From: Flagellimonas flava
GTDB lineage: Bacteria > Bacteroidota > Bacteroidia > Flavobacteriales > Flavobacteriaceae
Reading direction: 5' to 3'
Length of the DNA: 64,000 bases
Assembly (NCBI RefSeq): GCF_900129665.1
Contig: NZ_FQWL01000004.1
Coordinates: 1-64,000 of the forward strand
How positions within the stretch are numbered: position 1 is the first letter of the stretch; each line of letters opens with the position of its first letter. Positions 54,517 through 63,963 of the stretch are shown here, in pieces. The position numbers were made by a program, and so were the translations under genes. The notes under the pieces were generated by a model that searched no databases, was not told the origin of the DNA, and was given only the letters and a program-made list of their open reading frames with translations.

Positions 54517-55056
54517 ATGGCTGAAAAACTCGTTGTAATCTCGGATATGTGGGGGGTAAAGAAAGGACTCTGGATTACCTCTTATTTTGGATATCTTCAA
54601 CAATATTATAATATTGAATTCTACGATTGCCAACAACTGGCAGATATTAACGTTGCCGTTTCCACGGAAGAAAATATTCATAAGGCCTTTGTTGACGGAG
54701 GCATTGAGACTGCCGTTGCACATTTGTTGAAAAAAGAATCTGAACCCAGTCATTATTTAGCTTTTAGTACCGGAGGTACCATAGCTTGGAAAGCAGCCTT
54801 GAGAGGTTTGCCCATCAAATCTTTGACAGCAATATCACCTACCCGGATTCGTTACGAAGAGGAAGCTCCCAACATTCCAATGAATTTAATTTTTGGTGAA
54901 TGCGATACGTTTAAACCGGAAATGAAGTGGGCCAAAAAAGTTGGTGTGGAACTCAATGTTGTCCCAAGCTTTGGTCATCAATTGTATTCCGATGAAAAAA
55001 TAATCTCCGAAGTTTGTCTTGAACTTTTGGAAAAGGTTACCAAAAAAGCAATCTAG
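54517..55056 (+). CDS. Small alpha/beta hydrolase-like protein
   Basis: 179 residues, short for an alpha/beta hydrolase. The nucleophile elbow is FSTGGT (Ser near residue 83) and a terminal catalytic-type His lies in PSFGHQLY (near 151); the acid is likely the Asp of FGECDTFK. There is no clear oxyanion HG motif: the first strand reads VISDMWG. A minimal esterase or a non-catalytic relative are both possible. Its stop overlaps the stop of clpX by four bases on the other strand. A LacI-type palindrome lies upstream. Confidence 0.7.
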   Translation: MAEKLVVISDMWGVKKGLWITSYFGYLQQYYNIEFYDCQQLADINVAVSTEENIHKAFVDGGIETAVAHLLKKESEPSHYLAFSTGGTIAWKAALRGLPIKSLTAISPTRIRYEEEAPNIPMNLIFGECDTFKPEMKWAKKVGVELNVVPSFGHQLYSDEKIISEVCLELLEKVTKKAI

Positions 55057-56288
55057 GAAACAGCTTTTAACTTCTTAATTGTTTCGTAGGAGAGCTTTTC
55101 TTCTGCGTATGCTTTGGTTACTTTAAATTCCTTTTCATCCGTGCTTGGCATCTCAAACATGGCATCCGTAAACACAGCTTCGCACAGCGAACGCAGGCCT
55201 CTGGCACCTAGTTTGTATTCTACCGCCTTATCCACTATGTAGGTAAGTGCCTGTTCGGTAATACTAAAGCTGATTCCGTCCATGCCGAACAGTTTTTCGT
55301 ATTGTTTGATGATGGCATTTTTAGGCTCGGTGAGAATGGCCCGCAAGGTTTTGGAATCCAAAGGATTCATATGGGTCAGAACAGGAAGTCTACCAATAAT
55401 CTCTGGGATTAAACCAAATTCCTTTAAATCTTTTGGAATGATGTATTGTAAAATATTCTCATTGTCCAGACGGTCTTCAGCTTTGGAGGCGCTATACCCT
55501 ACCGCCTGCATGTTCAGCCGTTTGGTAATGATACGTTCGATACCGTCAAAAGCACCACCGGCAACAAAAAGAATGTTTTCGGTGTTTACTTCAATAAATT
55601 TTTGATCTGGATGTTTTCGCCCTCCTTTTGGCGGCACATTAACAACGGTACCTTCAAGTAATTTCAACAAACCTTGTTGTACACCTTCTCCGGAAACATC
55701 CCTAGTTATGGACGGATTATCACTTTTACGCGCGATCTTATCAATCTCATCGATAAAGACAATGCCTCGTTCCGCCTTTTCCAAGTTATAATCCGCGGCT
55801 TGGAGTAATCGGGTCAAAATGCTTTCCACATCTTCACCAACATAACCGGCCTCGGTAAGCACAGTGGCGTCAACAATGGCCAAGGGAACATTGAGCATTC
55901 TAGCTATGGTTTTGGCAATCAAGGTTTTACCCGTTCCTGTTTGCCCTACCATGACAATATTACTCTTTTGAATCTCTACATCTTCTTCCTTGCCTTTTGG
56001 CTGAAGCAATCTTTTGTAATGATTGTATACAGCAACGGACATTACCTTTTTGGTACGCTCCTGTCCAATAACAAAGGTGTCCAGAAAGTCTCTTATTTCC
56101 ATTGGTTTTTTTAGCACCAATTCGGATGTAAGGTCCTGATTTTTGGATTGTTTGGACTCCTCTGCAACAATACTATGGGCCTGTTCGATACATCGATCAC
56201 AGATGTGGGCATCCAGACCGGCGATCAATAAATTGGTCTCTGGTTTCTTTCTACCACAAAATGAACATTCCAAGTTTTCCTTTGCCAT
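55053..56288 (-). CDS. clpX: ATP-dependent Clp protease ATP-binding subunit ClpX
   Basis: 411 residues. An N-terminal zinc-binding domain uses Cys8, Cys11, Cys30 and Cys33. The AAA+ core has Walker A GQTGTGKT (115-122), Walker [12 protein letters not shown] and the pore loop GYVGED. It unfolds substrates and feeds them into ClpP. At the place of the IGF loop that docks on ClpP the sequence reads Val-Gly-Tyr (QAVGYSAS), a conservative change. Lies downstream of clpP in the same direction with 94 bases between. Confidence 0.97.
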   Translation of the reverse strand: MAKENLECSFCGRKKPETNLLIAGLDAHICDRCIEQAHSIVAEESKQSKNQDLTSELVLKKPMEIRDFLDTFVIGQERTKKVMSVAVYNHYKRLLQPKGKEEDVEIQKSNIVMVGQTGTGKTLIAKTIARMLNVPLAIVDATVLTEAGYVGEDVESILTRLLQAADYNLEKAERGIVFIDEIDKIARKSDNPSITRDVSGEGVQQGLLKLLEGTVVNVPPKGGRKHPDQKFIEVNTENILFVAGGAFDGIERIITKRLNMQAVGYSASKAEDRLDNENILQYIIPKDLKEFGLIPEIIGRLPVLTHMNPLDSKTLRAILTEPKNAIIKQYEKLFGMDGISFSITEQALTYIVDKAVEYKLGARGLRSLCEAVFTDAMFEMPSTDEKEFKVTKAYAEEKLSYETIKKLKAVS

Positions 56289-56382
56289 ATCAATCTAACA
56301 CATAAAGTTCAACCACTAATAACGGAAAAAAACTCGGTTTGGTTTACGCCAACCCTCTGTTTTTTAACTGTTTTGTTCGGAT

Positions 56383-57063
56383 TTACGACGTTTCCCTTAC
56401 CAAAATCTCGTCGATCATACCATATTTTTTGGCTTCATCCGCCTTCATCCAGTAGTCACGGTCGCTATCCTCACTAACCTTGTCGAACTTCTGGCCAGAA
56501 TGCTTGGCGATAACGTGATAAAGCTCTTCTTTGAGTTTTAGAATCTCACGAGCTGTAATTTCAATATCACTGGCCTGGCCTTGGGCACCGCCCATAGGTT
56601 GATGGATCATTACGCGTGAATGGGTTAATCCACTACGTTTGCCAGCATGCCCGGCGCAGAGCAAAACTGCAGCCATTGAGGCGGCAATTCCAGTACAAAT
56701 TGTCGCAACATCGGGCTTTATGAATTGCATGGTATCATAGATTCCCAAACCAGCATAAACACTGCCGCCTGGAGAATTAATATAAATTTGAATGTCCTTG
56801 GAGGCATCAGCACTTTCAAGAAAAAGCAACTGGGCCTGCACAATATTGGCCACTTGATCATTGATTCCCGTACCCAAAAAGATGATACGATCCATCATTA
56901 ACCTTGAAAATACATCCATGGCAATTGCATTCAACTGCCTTTCCTCAATAATGTTGGGTGTCATGCCAACAGGGTGCATGCTACTCACGATTTTATCGTA
57001 ATACATGCTATTTATTCCGTGATGTTGGGTGGCGTATTTTTTGAATTCTTTTCCGTAATCCAT
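56383..57063 (-). CDS. clpP: ATP-dependent Clp protease proteolytic subunit ClpP
   Basis: 226 residues. Catalytic Ser129 (GIAASMAAVLL), His154 (VMIHQP) and an Asp near 203 form the triad; the GSVYAGLGIYDTMQ and GGAQGQASDIEI stretches are typical. The N-terminus is about 20-30 residues longer than in E. coli mature ClpP, consistent with a removable propeptide. It partners with the ClpX encoded next. A strong terminator-like hairpin lies just upstream, between tig and clpP. Confidence 0.97.
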   Translation of the reverse strand: MDYGKEFKKYATQHHGINSMYYDKIVSSMHPVGMTPNIIEERQLNAIAMDVFSRLMMDRIIFLGTGINDQVANIVQAQLLFLESADASKDIQIYINSPGGSVYAGLGIYDTMQFIKPDVATICTGIAASMAAVLLCAGHAGKRSGLTHSRVMIHQPMGGAQGQASDIEITAREILKLKEELYHVIAKHSGQKFDKVSEDSDRDYWMKADEAKKYGMIDEILVRETS

Positions 57064-57085
57064 AGGATTTCTTTCGATTTTGCTT

Positions 57086-57121
57086 AAAAAAAAGGTGCCG
57101 AAAATTCAACTTTCCGGCACC
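57086..57121 (-). terminator. Terminator between tig and clpP
   Basis: GGTGCCG (57094-57100) pairs with CGGCACC (57115-57121). On the minus strand the hairpin is followed by eight T. It lies between the tig stop and the clpP start. Confidence 0.8.
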
Positions 57122-57152
57122 GTAAAGATACTTATTTTTCTTTTAGCCTAAC

Positions 57153-58475
57153 CTAGCTATAGGCTTCCTTAACAAAGTTATCGTAAGTAACCTCCTTTAC
57201 CTTAAGGTTGGCTTTTTCCTTATAAAAATCCAATAATTTTTGGCTCATCAACTGTTCGGACAATCTTTTTACCTCATCCTGGTTACCCATTACCCGGTTG
57301 GCCACATTTTCCAGTTCCTCTTCTTTTGGGTCTAAATGTCCATATTGTGCCATTTGGGATTTAATGAAACCTTTGGCAAATTCCTTCAACTCGTCAAATT
57401 GAACTTGCAGGTCATTTTCCTTGATGATTTTACCTTCTATCAGTTGATAGCGAAGCCCTTTTTCGGATTTTTCAAATTCTTCCTTGGCCTCATCCTCGCT
57501 TAGCGGATTTTCCCCACTTACCTGAATCCATTTTTGTAAAAACTCTGCGGGAAGATCAAACTTGGTATCTTCAATGAGCTTTTCGGTGATGTCATTCAGT
57601 AGTTTTTGGTCAGACTGCTGCTCAAATTGCTTTTCGGAATCCTCTTTGATTTTATCCTTAAGCTCTTTTTCCGACTTTACATTGTCCTTTCCAAAAAGCT
57701 TATCGAACAATTCTTGATCCAAAGCAGCCGCTTGGCGTTCATTGATTTCATCTATGGTGAACGTTACTTCAACGTTCAGTTTTTCAGCCTTTTCTCGATC
57801 AATGCCCAACGCACTGGATAGCAAATAATCTTCCTTGAACAATCCTTTGGTCTTGATGGTAACAGATTCGCCGGCTTTTTTGCCTACAAACGCTTCCAGG
57901 GCTTTTTTGCTTTTTATTTTGTCCAGCTCAATGGTGGTCTTGTGCTCAATTTCTTCGGCCTCATTGACAAAAGTACCGGTTAGTTCATCCTGCTTGCCAA
58001 CTTCAGTCTTGGAAACGAGTTTACCGTATTGTTTTTGAATACGTTCCACCTGCTCTTCAATCATTTTCTTGTCCGCTACAATTTTGTATTGGGTCACGGC
58101 CTTCTTGGTCTTTACATTGACATCAAAATTAGGTGCTAGTCCCAATTCGAATTCAAAGTCCAAGTTTTCATTGTCCCAGTCAAAATTCTCTTGTTGTTTG
58201 GGCAATGGGTTCCCAAGTACGTCCAATTTTTCCTCAGTCAGATATTTGTTAAGGTTGTCTTGCAACAGTTTGTTGACTTCGTCCACCAAAACAGCTTTTC
58301 CATATTGCTTTTTGATAAGTCCCATAGGGACCTGTCCTTTGCGAAAACCAGGAATGTTGGCCTGCTTTCTATAATCCTTTAGGATTTTATCAACCTTGTC
58401 CTGATAATCATCCTTGCTGATGGCAACCTTCACCACTGCATTTAGCTCGTCAATCTGCTCTTTTGTGATATTCAT
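57153..58475 (-). CDS. tig: Trigger factor, ribosome-bound chaperone
   Basis: 440 residues, near the family length. The ribosome-binding N-terminal domain contains the GFRKGQVP signature (near 44-51), followed by a degenerate FKBP-type prolyl isomerase region (about 150-240) and a long helical C-terminal chaperone part. It meets nascent chains at the ribosome exit. The order tig-clpP-clpX is conserved in many bacteria, linking folding with degradation. Confidence 0.96.
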   Translation of the reverse strand: MNITKEQIDELNAVVKVAISKDDYQDKVDKILKDYRKQANIPGFRKGQVPMGLIKKQYGKAVLVDEVNKLLQDNLNKYLTEEKLDVLGNPLPKQQENFDWDNENLDFEFELGLAPNFDVNVKTKKAVTQYKIVADKKMIEEQVERIQKQYGKLVSKTEVGKQDELTGTFVNEAEEIEHKTTIELDKIKSKKALEAFVGKKAGESVTIKTKGLFKEDYLLSSALGIDREKAEKLNVEVTFTIDEINERQAAALDQELFDKLFGKDNVKSEKELKDKIKEDSEKQFEQQSDQKLLNDITEKLIEDTKFDLPAEFLQKWIQVSGENPLSEDEAKEEFEKSEKGLRYQLIEGKIIKENDLQVQFDELKEFAKGFIKSQMAQYGHLDPKEEELENVANRVMGNQDEVKRLSEQLMSQKLLDFYKEKANLKVKEVTYDNFVKEAYS

Positions 58476-58569
58476 CTCCTACCTTAATTTGCTATTCAAA
58501 AATGGGTGGCAAAAGTAATGCATTTTTGGAATCGGGGCAACTTTTTAAAGTGTTGATTGCCAAACAAAA

Positions 58570-58920
58570 TCATTTCTTTTTGTCTTCCTTTAATATGGAG
58601 TGAAGTATGGATTGCAAAAAAGATAACAAGAGGCTAAAAATCAAAGCCCACCAAATGGTTGACACCTCAAAACCGGGAATGAAATGAGCTGCAATAAGAA
58701 TGATTAACGCATTGATAATAAGAAGAAAAAGACCTAAGGTCAGAATGGTTATTGGTAAAGTCAAAATGATGAGAATTGGTTTTACCAAAAAGTTTAGGAT
58801 GCTCAGCACAATGGCAACTAAGATGGCCGTGGTCATGGAGTCCACACCCACACCTGGAAGAACATAACTAAGAATCACTACGGCCAAAGCGTTAAGAAGA
58901 AGTCTAAGAATAAGTTTCAT
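58570..58920 (-). CDS. Small four-helix membrane protein (PF04020, phage-holin-like/YvlD)
   Basis: 116 residues that are almost all hydrophobic, with four helices and the family pattern LPGVGVDSMTTAILVAIVLSILN (two pieces) and FLVKPILIILTLPITILTLG, ending in a basic tail KEDKKK. Despite the name holin-like, the family is chromosomal and of unknown function; YvlD of Bacillus is part of an envelope-stress locus. No phage genes are nearby. Confidence 0.85.
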   Translation of the reverse strand: MKLILRLLLNALAVVILSYVLPGVGVDSMTTAILVAIVLSILNFLVKPILIILTLPITILTLGLFLLIINALIILIAAHFIPGFEVSTIWWALIFSLLLSFLQSILHSILKEDKKK

Positions 58921-58944
58921 AGGGTTATGATTTTTTAAATAAAA

Positions 58945-58968
58945 AAAGCACCGTGAAAACGGTGCTTT
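58945..58968 (-). terminator. Terminator after the SGNH lipoprotein gene
   Basis: AAAGCACCGT/ACGGTGCTTT stem with loop GAAA; on the minus strand followed by a T-run (TTTTTTTATTT). It lies 24 bases after the stop codon of the SGNH gene. Confidence 0.88.
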
Positions 58969-58991
58969 AATATAATGAAATTAACTGTAGA

Positions 58992-60605
58992 TCAATCGAT
59001 ATAAAGACCGGTATAATCCAAAGGATTTACACCTGGTAAATTGGAGCCATATTTTTCATTGATGGCGGCAACAAATGCATTGGCCAATATAGCGTAGCCC
59101 CTAGGCGCTGGATGCACACCGTCCAAAGAGAATCCGCCACCGGTTCCAAATGTGCTGGTCACCACACTTCCATCTGTTTGTGTAAAGCCATTCGCTCTAA
59201 GCTCGCCTAGCAAAGCGTTGGCATCAACCAAGGCCAGATCATATTGGGTTGCCAATGCCGAAATTGTGGCATTATAAGCTGTCAAGGCATCATCTATGGC
59301 GGTTTGTTCCTGAGGTGTCAAAACCCATTTGTCCTCTAATGGATACGTTATACCATTTACGGCCAGTTGGCCAGCGGTTTCTGGAGGAACTCCCAATCCC
59401 TCCGTAAGCATGGTGAAAGCTTCCTCGTTCAATGTGGCAATGGCCGTTCTTGATGTTAAAACCAACAAGTCATCCTCATTTGCCTGTCTAGCCTGCCCAT
59501 ATAGGAGACCGGTTAGGGCGGCCGTAGAGGCATCCACACCGTTCATCATTAGAGCCCCAGTTATGGCGGCTGACAAATCTGGAAGATCTTCGTCCCTTAT
59601 AATAACAGGACTGGCACCAGTTTCGGAAAAAACAATCTGTCTTTCTGGAACCATCAGGGCTTGGAAGACCAAGTTCAATCCTGCAAACTGAGCATTCAAA
59701 ACGGGTATTTGTGGCCCAAAATCTGGATTGGTGGGGTCCAGCGGCGCATAAGGTACTGTTGTGAAAAATGGGATATCCTTTACATCCGGGATATTAGCAA
59801 TAATTCCATCAGCTTCGCCTGCCGTCATCGTGGCCAAAATGCCATTTAGGGCATTGGCAAATACATTGGGATCTGTAATATCGTTTCTTTCGTATGTGGT
59901 TGGATCTATGTTGCCTGTCTGATCGGTTCCAGAACCTCCATTTGTTGCGTATAGCAAAATATCATTTGAGCCTACCCATGCAGAAAAGAAAGTGGCTCCC
60001 TGTGCAGCGGCATCACCAATCACAGTAGCATCTTCAGCCGAAGAGATTCTAACGTAGTAAGGATTGGCTGCTCCAACTGCCAAACCTGCTAGACTTCCAT
60101 AACCAGGCGCCAATAGTTCGTAGCTTTTTGCACCTGGAATCCCCATATTGTTAAAGGTTCCAGAGAGTTTTGAAGTTATCTCTGTGGTACCTTGCCCCTC
60201 CTTTGGGGTTGGCGTTGGGCCATCTGCGGTAAATTGAAGAATCAATCTGTTTCCTATGTCGGGCGAACCGTCCATATTTGCGTCTGTTTCCCCACCTATA
60301 GTGGCTCCACCTAGGTTATCCGCCATAAAGGGTATGTTGAAGGCCCCTCCACCGGCCAAAGCAAAGTTGGAGGCCAGCATATTGGGAAAAGATGCTTCTT
60401 GTCCAGCAATAAATAGGGCATTATCTGAAAAACCTGCGGTCAACGAGTTGCCAACAGCTACATAATTGGCAAAATTGGCCGTTCCGGAGGTGTAGACTAT
60501 GGGGTCTGGGTCCGGATCTGGAGTTGCCGAGGTCTCATCATCATTCTCGCATGCAATCAAAAACAACCCTAATAGGGGGAGAAGTAGGGCATAAAACTTT
60601 TTCAT
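58992..60605 (-). CDS. SGNH/GDSL-type hydrolase lipoprotein
   Basis: 537 residues. A lipoprotein signal ends at Cys19 (FLIAC), followed by an Asp-Pro-rich linker (DPDPDP). SGNH blocks: VGNSLTAGF with the nucleophile Ser54 (GNSL in place of GDSL), GSNDIL as block III, and DGVHPAPRGY with the Asp/His pair near the C-terminus. The domain is larger than usual, with insertions between blocks. Such enzymes are esterases or acetylhydrolases at the outer membrane; the substrate is unknown. Single gene with its own terminator. Confidence 0.88.
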   Translation of the reverse strand: MKKFYALLLPLLGLFLIACENDDETSATPDPDPDPIVYTSGTANFANYVAVGNSLTAGFSDNALFIAGQEASFPNMLASNFALAGGGAFNIPFMADNLGGATIGGETDANMDGSPDIGNRLILQFTADGPTPTPKEGQGTTEITSKLSGTFNNMGIPGAKSYELLAPGYGSLAGLAVGAANPYYVRISSAEDATVIGDAAAQGATFFSAWVGSNDILLYATNGGSGTDQTGNIDPTTYERNDITDPNVFANALNGILATMTAGEADGIIANIPDVKDIPFFTTVPYAPLDPTNPDFGPQIPVLNAQFAGLNLVFQALMVPERQIVFSETGASPVIIRDEDLPDLSAAITGALMMNGVDASTAALTGLLYGQARQANEDDLLVLTSRTAIATLNEEAFTMLTEGLGVPPETAGQLAVNGITYPLEDKWVLTPQEQTAIDDALTAYNATISALATQYDLALVDANALLGELRANGFTQTDGSVVTSTFGTGGGFSLDGVHPAPRGYAILANAFVAAINEKYGSNLPGVNPLDYTGLYID

Positions 60606-60737
60606 ATTAAATGTCTGTTAGAGTTAGTCTATGTTAATTAGTGGTTAAACCAATATTACCAAAACTAGGTCAAAATTGTTATCCAGACAATTAAATGGGC
60701 AAAAAAATTATGCATGCATAATAAAAAGAGGAGAATT

Positions 60738-61508
60738 TTATGAATTTAGAAATTCAGTGGACTTTTCAAAAAACTGTTTGGGGTTTTCTGCGTGTAGCCA
60801 ATGACCGGCATTGTTTACTGTTTCAATGATAGCGTTTGGAAAGTGTCTTTTGATGCCGGAATAGTCACTGGGCAAAATATATTCTGACCGATCTCCCCTT
60901 AAGAACAAACTAGGTCCCGAATAGGTGGCAGTGGCATCAATTGAATCCCCAATTTCTTCCATTCTGTCCCGTAATACCTCAAAATTGAAACGTAGCCCCA
61001 GTTTTCCCGGTTCCACCCAATGCAGGTTTTTTAGAAGAAATTGTCGAATCCCAAATTCGGATAGATGCTGGGCAAGAACTTCATCCGCTTCCTTTCTGGA
61101 GGAGATTTGGTCAAAATCCAAGTGACCTAATGCATCAATGATATATTGATGATGCGGGGGGTAGTACTTGGGAGCTATATCCGCTACAAGAAGTTTCTCT
61201 ACGTATTGAGGCTGCGACGAAGCGATTTGCATGGCAGTCTTGCCTCCCATGGAATGTCCAATTATAGCCGCTTGGGCAAGTTGCCAACGTTCCATATAGT
61301 AGAGAACATCAGAGGCCAAAGTATCATAGTCAAATTGGTTGGCATGAAAGCTTTTTCCATGATTTCGTTGATCTACCAGGTGTACCTGAAAACCTTGCTT
61401 GGCATATTGATTTCCCAGGGTCTTCCAATTGTCCGACATACCCAAAAAGCCATGAAGTATTAACAACGGCTTTCCCTCACCTATAATTTTTGAATGTAAT
61501 AATTCCAT
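60738..61508 (-). CDS. Alpha/beta hydrolase (YbfF-like esterase)
   Basis: 256 residues. LILHGFLG oxyanion region, VDQRNHGKS, nucleophile Ser86 in GHSMGGK, and a catalytic His in NAGHWLHAE near the C-terminus. This is the YbfF-type esterase pattern with no signal peptide, so it is cytoplasmic. Its start codon shares bases with the pdxJ stop (TAATG), so the two are translationally coupled. The gap upstream of the SGNH gene (60606-60737) holds a 16-base palindrome ATTATGCATGCATAAT at 60707-60722. Confidence 0.88.
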   Translation of the reverse strand: MELLHSKIIGEGKPLLILHGFLGMSDNWKTLGNQYAKQGFQVHLVDQRNHGKSFHANQFDYDTLASDVLYYMERWQLAQAAIIGHSMGGKTAMQIASSQPQYVEKLLVADIAPKYYPPHHQYIIDALGHLDFDQISSRKEADEVLAQHLSEFGIRQFLLKNLHWVEPGKLGLRFNFEVLRDRMEEIGDSIDATATYSGPSLFLRGDRSEYILPSDYSGIKRHFPNAIIETVNNAGHWLHAENPKQFFEKSTEFLNS

Positions 61509-62224
61509 TACTTCAGACGGTGCAAATACATATTAACAACATTTTCCAGCCCAAGATAAATTGATTCGCAGATCAACGCATGTCCAATGGATACTTCCAG
61601 CAGATTTGGGATATGTTTCTTGAAGAACTTAACGTTTTCCAGACTAAGGTCATGGCCGGCATTGATGCCAAGCCCAACTTCATTGGCCACTTTTGCTGCC
61701 TGGGCGAAGGGGTAAATGCCTTCATCCTGCTTCCCTACAGAAAATGCTTTTGCATAGCTTTCGGTATACAGTTCTATTCTGTCTGTGCCTGTTTCAACTG
61801 CACCTTTTACCATCTCCTCATTGGGGTCCACAAAAATAGAGGTACGGATACCATGGCTCTTAAAGGTGGAGATGACCTCCTTTAAAAAATCCTTGTTCTT
61901 TATGGTGTCCCATCCCGCATTGGAGGTAATCGCATCCTCCGCATCGGGAACCAAAGTAACCTGCGTGGGTTTTACGTCGAGTACAAGATCTATAAATTTT
62001 GGAATAGGATTACCTTCTATATTGAATTCCGTTTGCACAACAGATTTAAGTTCATGTGCATCTTGGTATCGAATATGTCTTTCATCTGGCCTGGGGTGTA
62101 TGGTTATCCCTTGGGCCCCAAAGGATTCAATGTCCTTGGCGGAATTGACTAAATTGGGAACATTCCCGCCCCTTGAATTTCTTAGGGTGGCCAACTTATT
62201 GATGTTCACGCTCAGTTTGGTCAT
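61508..62224 (-). CDS. pdxJ: Pyridoxine 5'-phosphate synthase PdxJ
   Basis: 238 residues, matching the family. LSVNINKLATLRNSRGG opens the TIM-barrel; GITIHPRPDERHIR holds phosphate- and substrate-binding residues; GINAGHDLS and SIGHALI mark the C-terminal phosphate site. It joins 1-deoxyxylulose 5-phosphate with 3-amino-2-oxopropyl phosphate to give pyridoxine 5'-phosphate (vitamin B6). ATG 62224 is chosen over the longer in-frame start at 62248. Divergent from the CBS gene. Confidence 0.96.
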   Translation of the reverse strand: MTKLSVNINKLATLRNSRGGNVPNLVNSAKDIESFGAQGITIHPRPDERHIRYQDAHELKSVVQTEFNIEGNPIPKFIDLVLDVKPTQVTLVPDAEDAITSNAGWDTIKNKDFLKEVISTFKSHGIRTSIFVDPNEEMVKGAVETGTDRIELYTESYAKAFSVGKQDEGIYPFAQAAKVANEVGLGINAGHDLSLENVKFFKKHIPNLLEVSIGHALICESIYLGLENVVNMYLHRLK

Positions 62225-62311
62225 AAGAGTGCTGTTTTGGAAGGGCAAAAATAAGAATTAGGCACGCCTTTTGCGATTTAAAATTAGTATTTTGCGCTCA
62301 ATAGAATTGTT

Positions 62312-62968
62312 ATGCAAATCCAGAACAATATTATCACAACGGTTCCTGTTTTTGAGGTTTCGGAAACCTTGGCGGAAGTCATTAGTTTTTTTGAGGCGAC
62401 CATTTTTTCCCATGTGGCGGTCACCGAGGATGGGATATATATTGGTGCTCTGTCTGAAAATGATCTGGCCTGTTTTGAACCGGATAAGAAAATCGAGGAA
62501 TTTAGGGTGGAACTGGAATCCTTTTTTGTGACAAAGGAAACTTCTTGGTTGGACGTTCTGGAGACCTTCTCCAGAAATGAGGCCAATGTACTTCCCGTTT
62601 TGGACGAAAATCATGTGGTCCAGGGTTATTATGACCTTCAAGATGTGGTGGCCTTTTTTATAGACACCCCATTCTTTAAGGAGCCAGGGGGAATTCTTGT
62701 TGTGGGAACCGGGATGAAAGATTATTCGTTTAGTGAAATTGCTCAGATAGTAGAAAGTAACAATGCCCGCTTATTGGGGGCTTTCATTACAGATTCGCAG
62801 AATGACGTGGTGCAAATCACCCTCAAAATAGGGACTTTGAACCTTAACGAGGTGGCCCAAACATTTAGAAGATATAACTACACCATTATTTTTGGCAATA
62901 GCGATGATCAGTTCTTGGAGGACTTGAAGCAGCGCTCTGACTACCTGGAAAAATACCTTAACGTTTAG
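62312..62968 (+). CDS. CBS domain protein
   Basis: 218 residues. Two CBS motifs cover about 1-135 (FSHVAVTEDGIYIGALSEND and ANVLPVLDENHVVQGYYDLQDV, each under the limit), followed by a C-terminal ACT-like segment (about 140-205). CBS pairs bind adenine nucleotides and act as energy sensors; the target here is unknown. It stops one base before nadK begins, which hints at adenylate or NAD control but does not prove it. This pairing with nadK is common in flavobacteria. Confidence 0.85.
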   Translation: MQIQNNIITTVPVFEVSETLAEVISFFEATIFSHVAVTEDGIYIGALSENDLACFEPDKKIEEFRVELESFFVTKETSWLDVLETFSRNEANVLPVLDENHVVQGYYDLQDVVAFFIDTPFFKEPGGILVVGTGMKDYSFSEIAQIVESNNARLLGAFITDSQNDVVQITLKIGTLNLNEVAQTFRRYNYTIIFGNSDDQFLEDLKQRSDYLEKYLNV

Positions 62969-62969
62969 C

Positions 62970-63851
62970 ATGAAAGTCGCAATTTACGGTCAGACTTTTC
63001 AGGAACAGGATAAAACCTTTGTTCTGGAACTCTTGGAAGAACTCCAAGGGATAAACGCTTCGGTTTGTATTGAAGAAGGCTTTTGCGAACGGATCGATGG
63101 ATGCCTTTCCGGTTTCAGTTATGGTACTTTTACGCAGACCTCCGGTTTAGATGGGTCGTTTGATATGTTTGTCAGTTTTGGCGGGGATGGAACCATGCTA
63201 CGAGCCGTGACCTATGTCAAGGATTTGGGTATTCCCATTGTAGGCGTGAACACGGGAAGACTGGGCTTTTTGTCCACTTTTAAGAAGGAGGATGTGCGAA
63301 AAGTGGTAACCGAATTTGTTGCCGGACAACACACGATTGTGGAGAGAAGTCTTGTGGAAGTAGCTTTAAACTCCGATTTAGAGGAATTTGGAGAACTGAA
63401 CTTCGCTTTGAACGAGATTACGGTTAGCCGAAAGGATACCACCTCTATGATTACGGTAGAGACCTATTTAAACGATGAGTATCTGACTTCCTATTGGGCA
63501 GACGGTCTTATTGTGTCAACGCCAACAGGTTCAACGGGATATTCACTTAGCTGCGGAGGCCCCGTGATTTCACCTACGGCAAAATCGTTGGTGCTGACCC
63601 CGATTGCCCCTCATAACCTTAATGCAAGGCCCTTGGTCATCTCTGATGATACTGAAATACGGTTGAAAGTTTCTGGAAGGGAGGAAAACCATTTGGTGTC
63701 CTTGGATTCCAGAATTGCAAGCATTCCCAATGGCAAGGAAATTCGAATACAAAAAGCGGACTTCAGCATAAAAATGATAGAATACAAATCCGAAAGTTTT
63801 CTTAAGACCCTTCGCAATAAACTTCTTTGGGGCCAAGATAAACGCAATTGA
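62970..63851 (+). CDS. nadK: NAD kinase
   Basis: 293 residues. The GGDGT motif (71-75) with catalytic Asp73, NTGRLGFLS, ALNEITVSR and the SPTGSTGYSLSCGGP region are all present, as in PpnK/NadK. It phosphorylates NAD to NADP and controls the NADPH pool. It follows the CBS gene by one base and precedes another gene after about 110 bases. Confidence 0.97.
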   Translation: MKVAIYGQTFQEQDKTFVLELLEELQGINASVCIEEGFCERIDGCLSGFSYGTFTQTSGLDGSFDMFVSFGGDGTMLRAVTYVKDLGIPIVGVNTGRLGFLSTFKKEDVRKVVTEFVAGQHTIVERSLVEVALNSDLEEFGELNFALNEITVSRKDTTSMITVETYLNDEYLTSYWADGLIVSTPTGSTGYSLSCGGPVISPTAKSLVLTPIAPHNLNARPLVISDDTEIRLKVSGREENHLVSLDSRIASIPNGKEIRIQKADFSIKMIEYKSESFLKTLRNKLLWGQDKRN

Positions 63852-63963
63852 GCCTTTTGAAACAATAAAAGAAGCTAAAAACTGTTTAACAAAGGAGAAC
63901 ATTTTTAACCCGATATCTTATTGACCTTCCTCTACTCTTTATTAGTTTAATTTTTTGGATAGT

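Noticed and set aside
58570-58920. Phage remnant suggested by the holin-like name
   Set aside because: The PF04020 family is chromosomal and no other phage gene is near.
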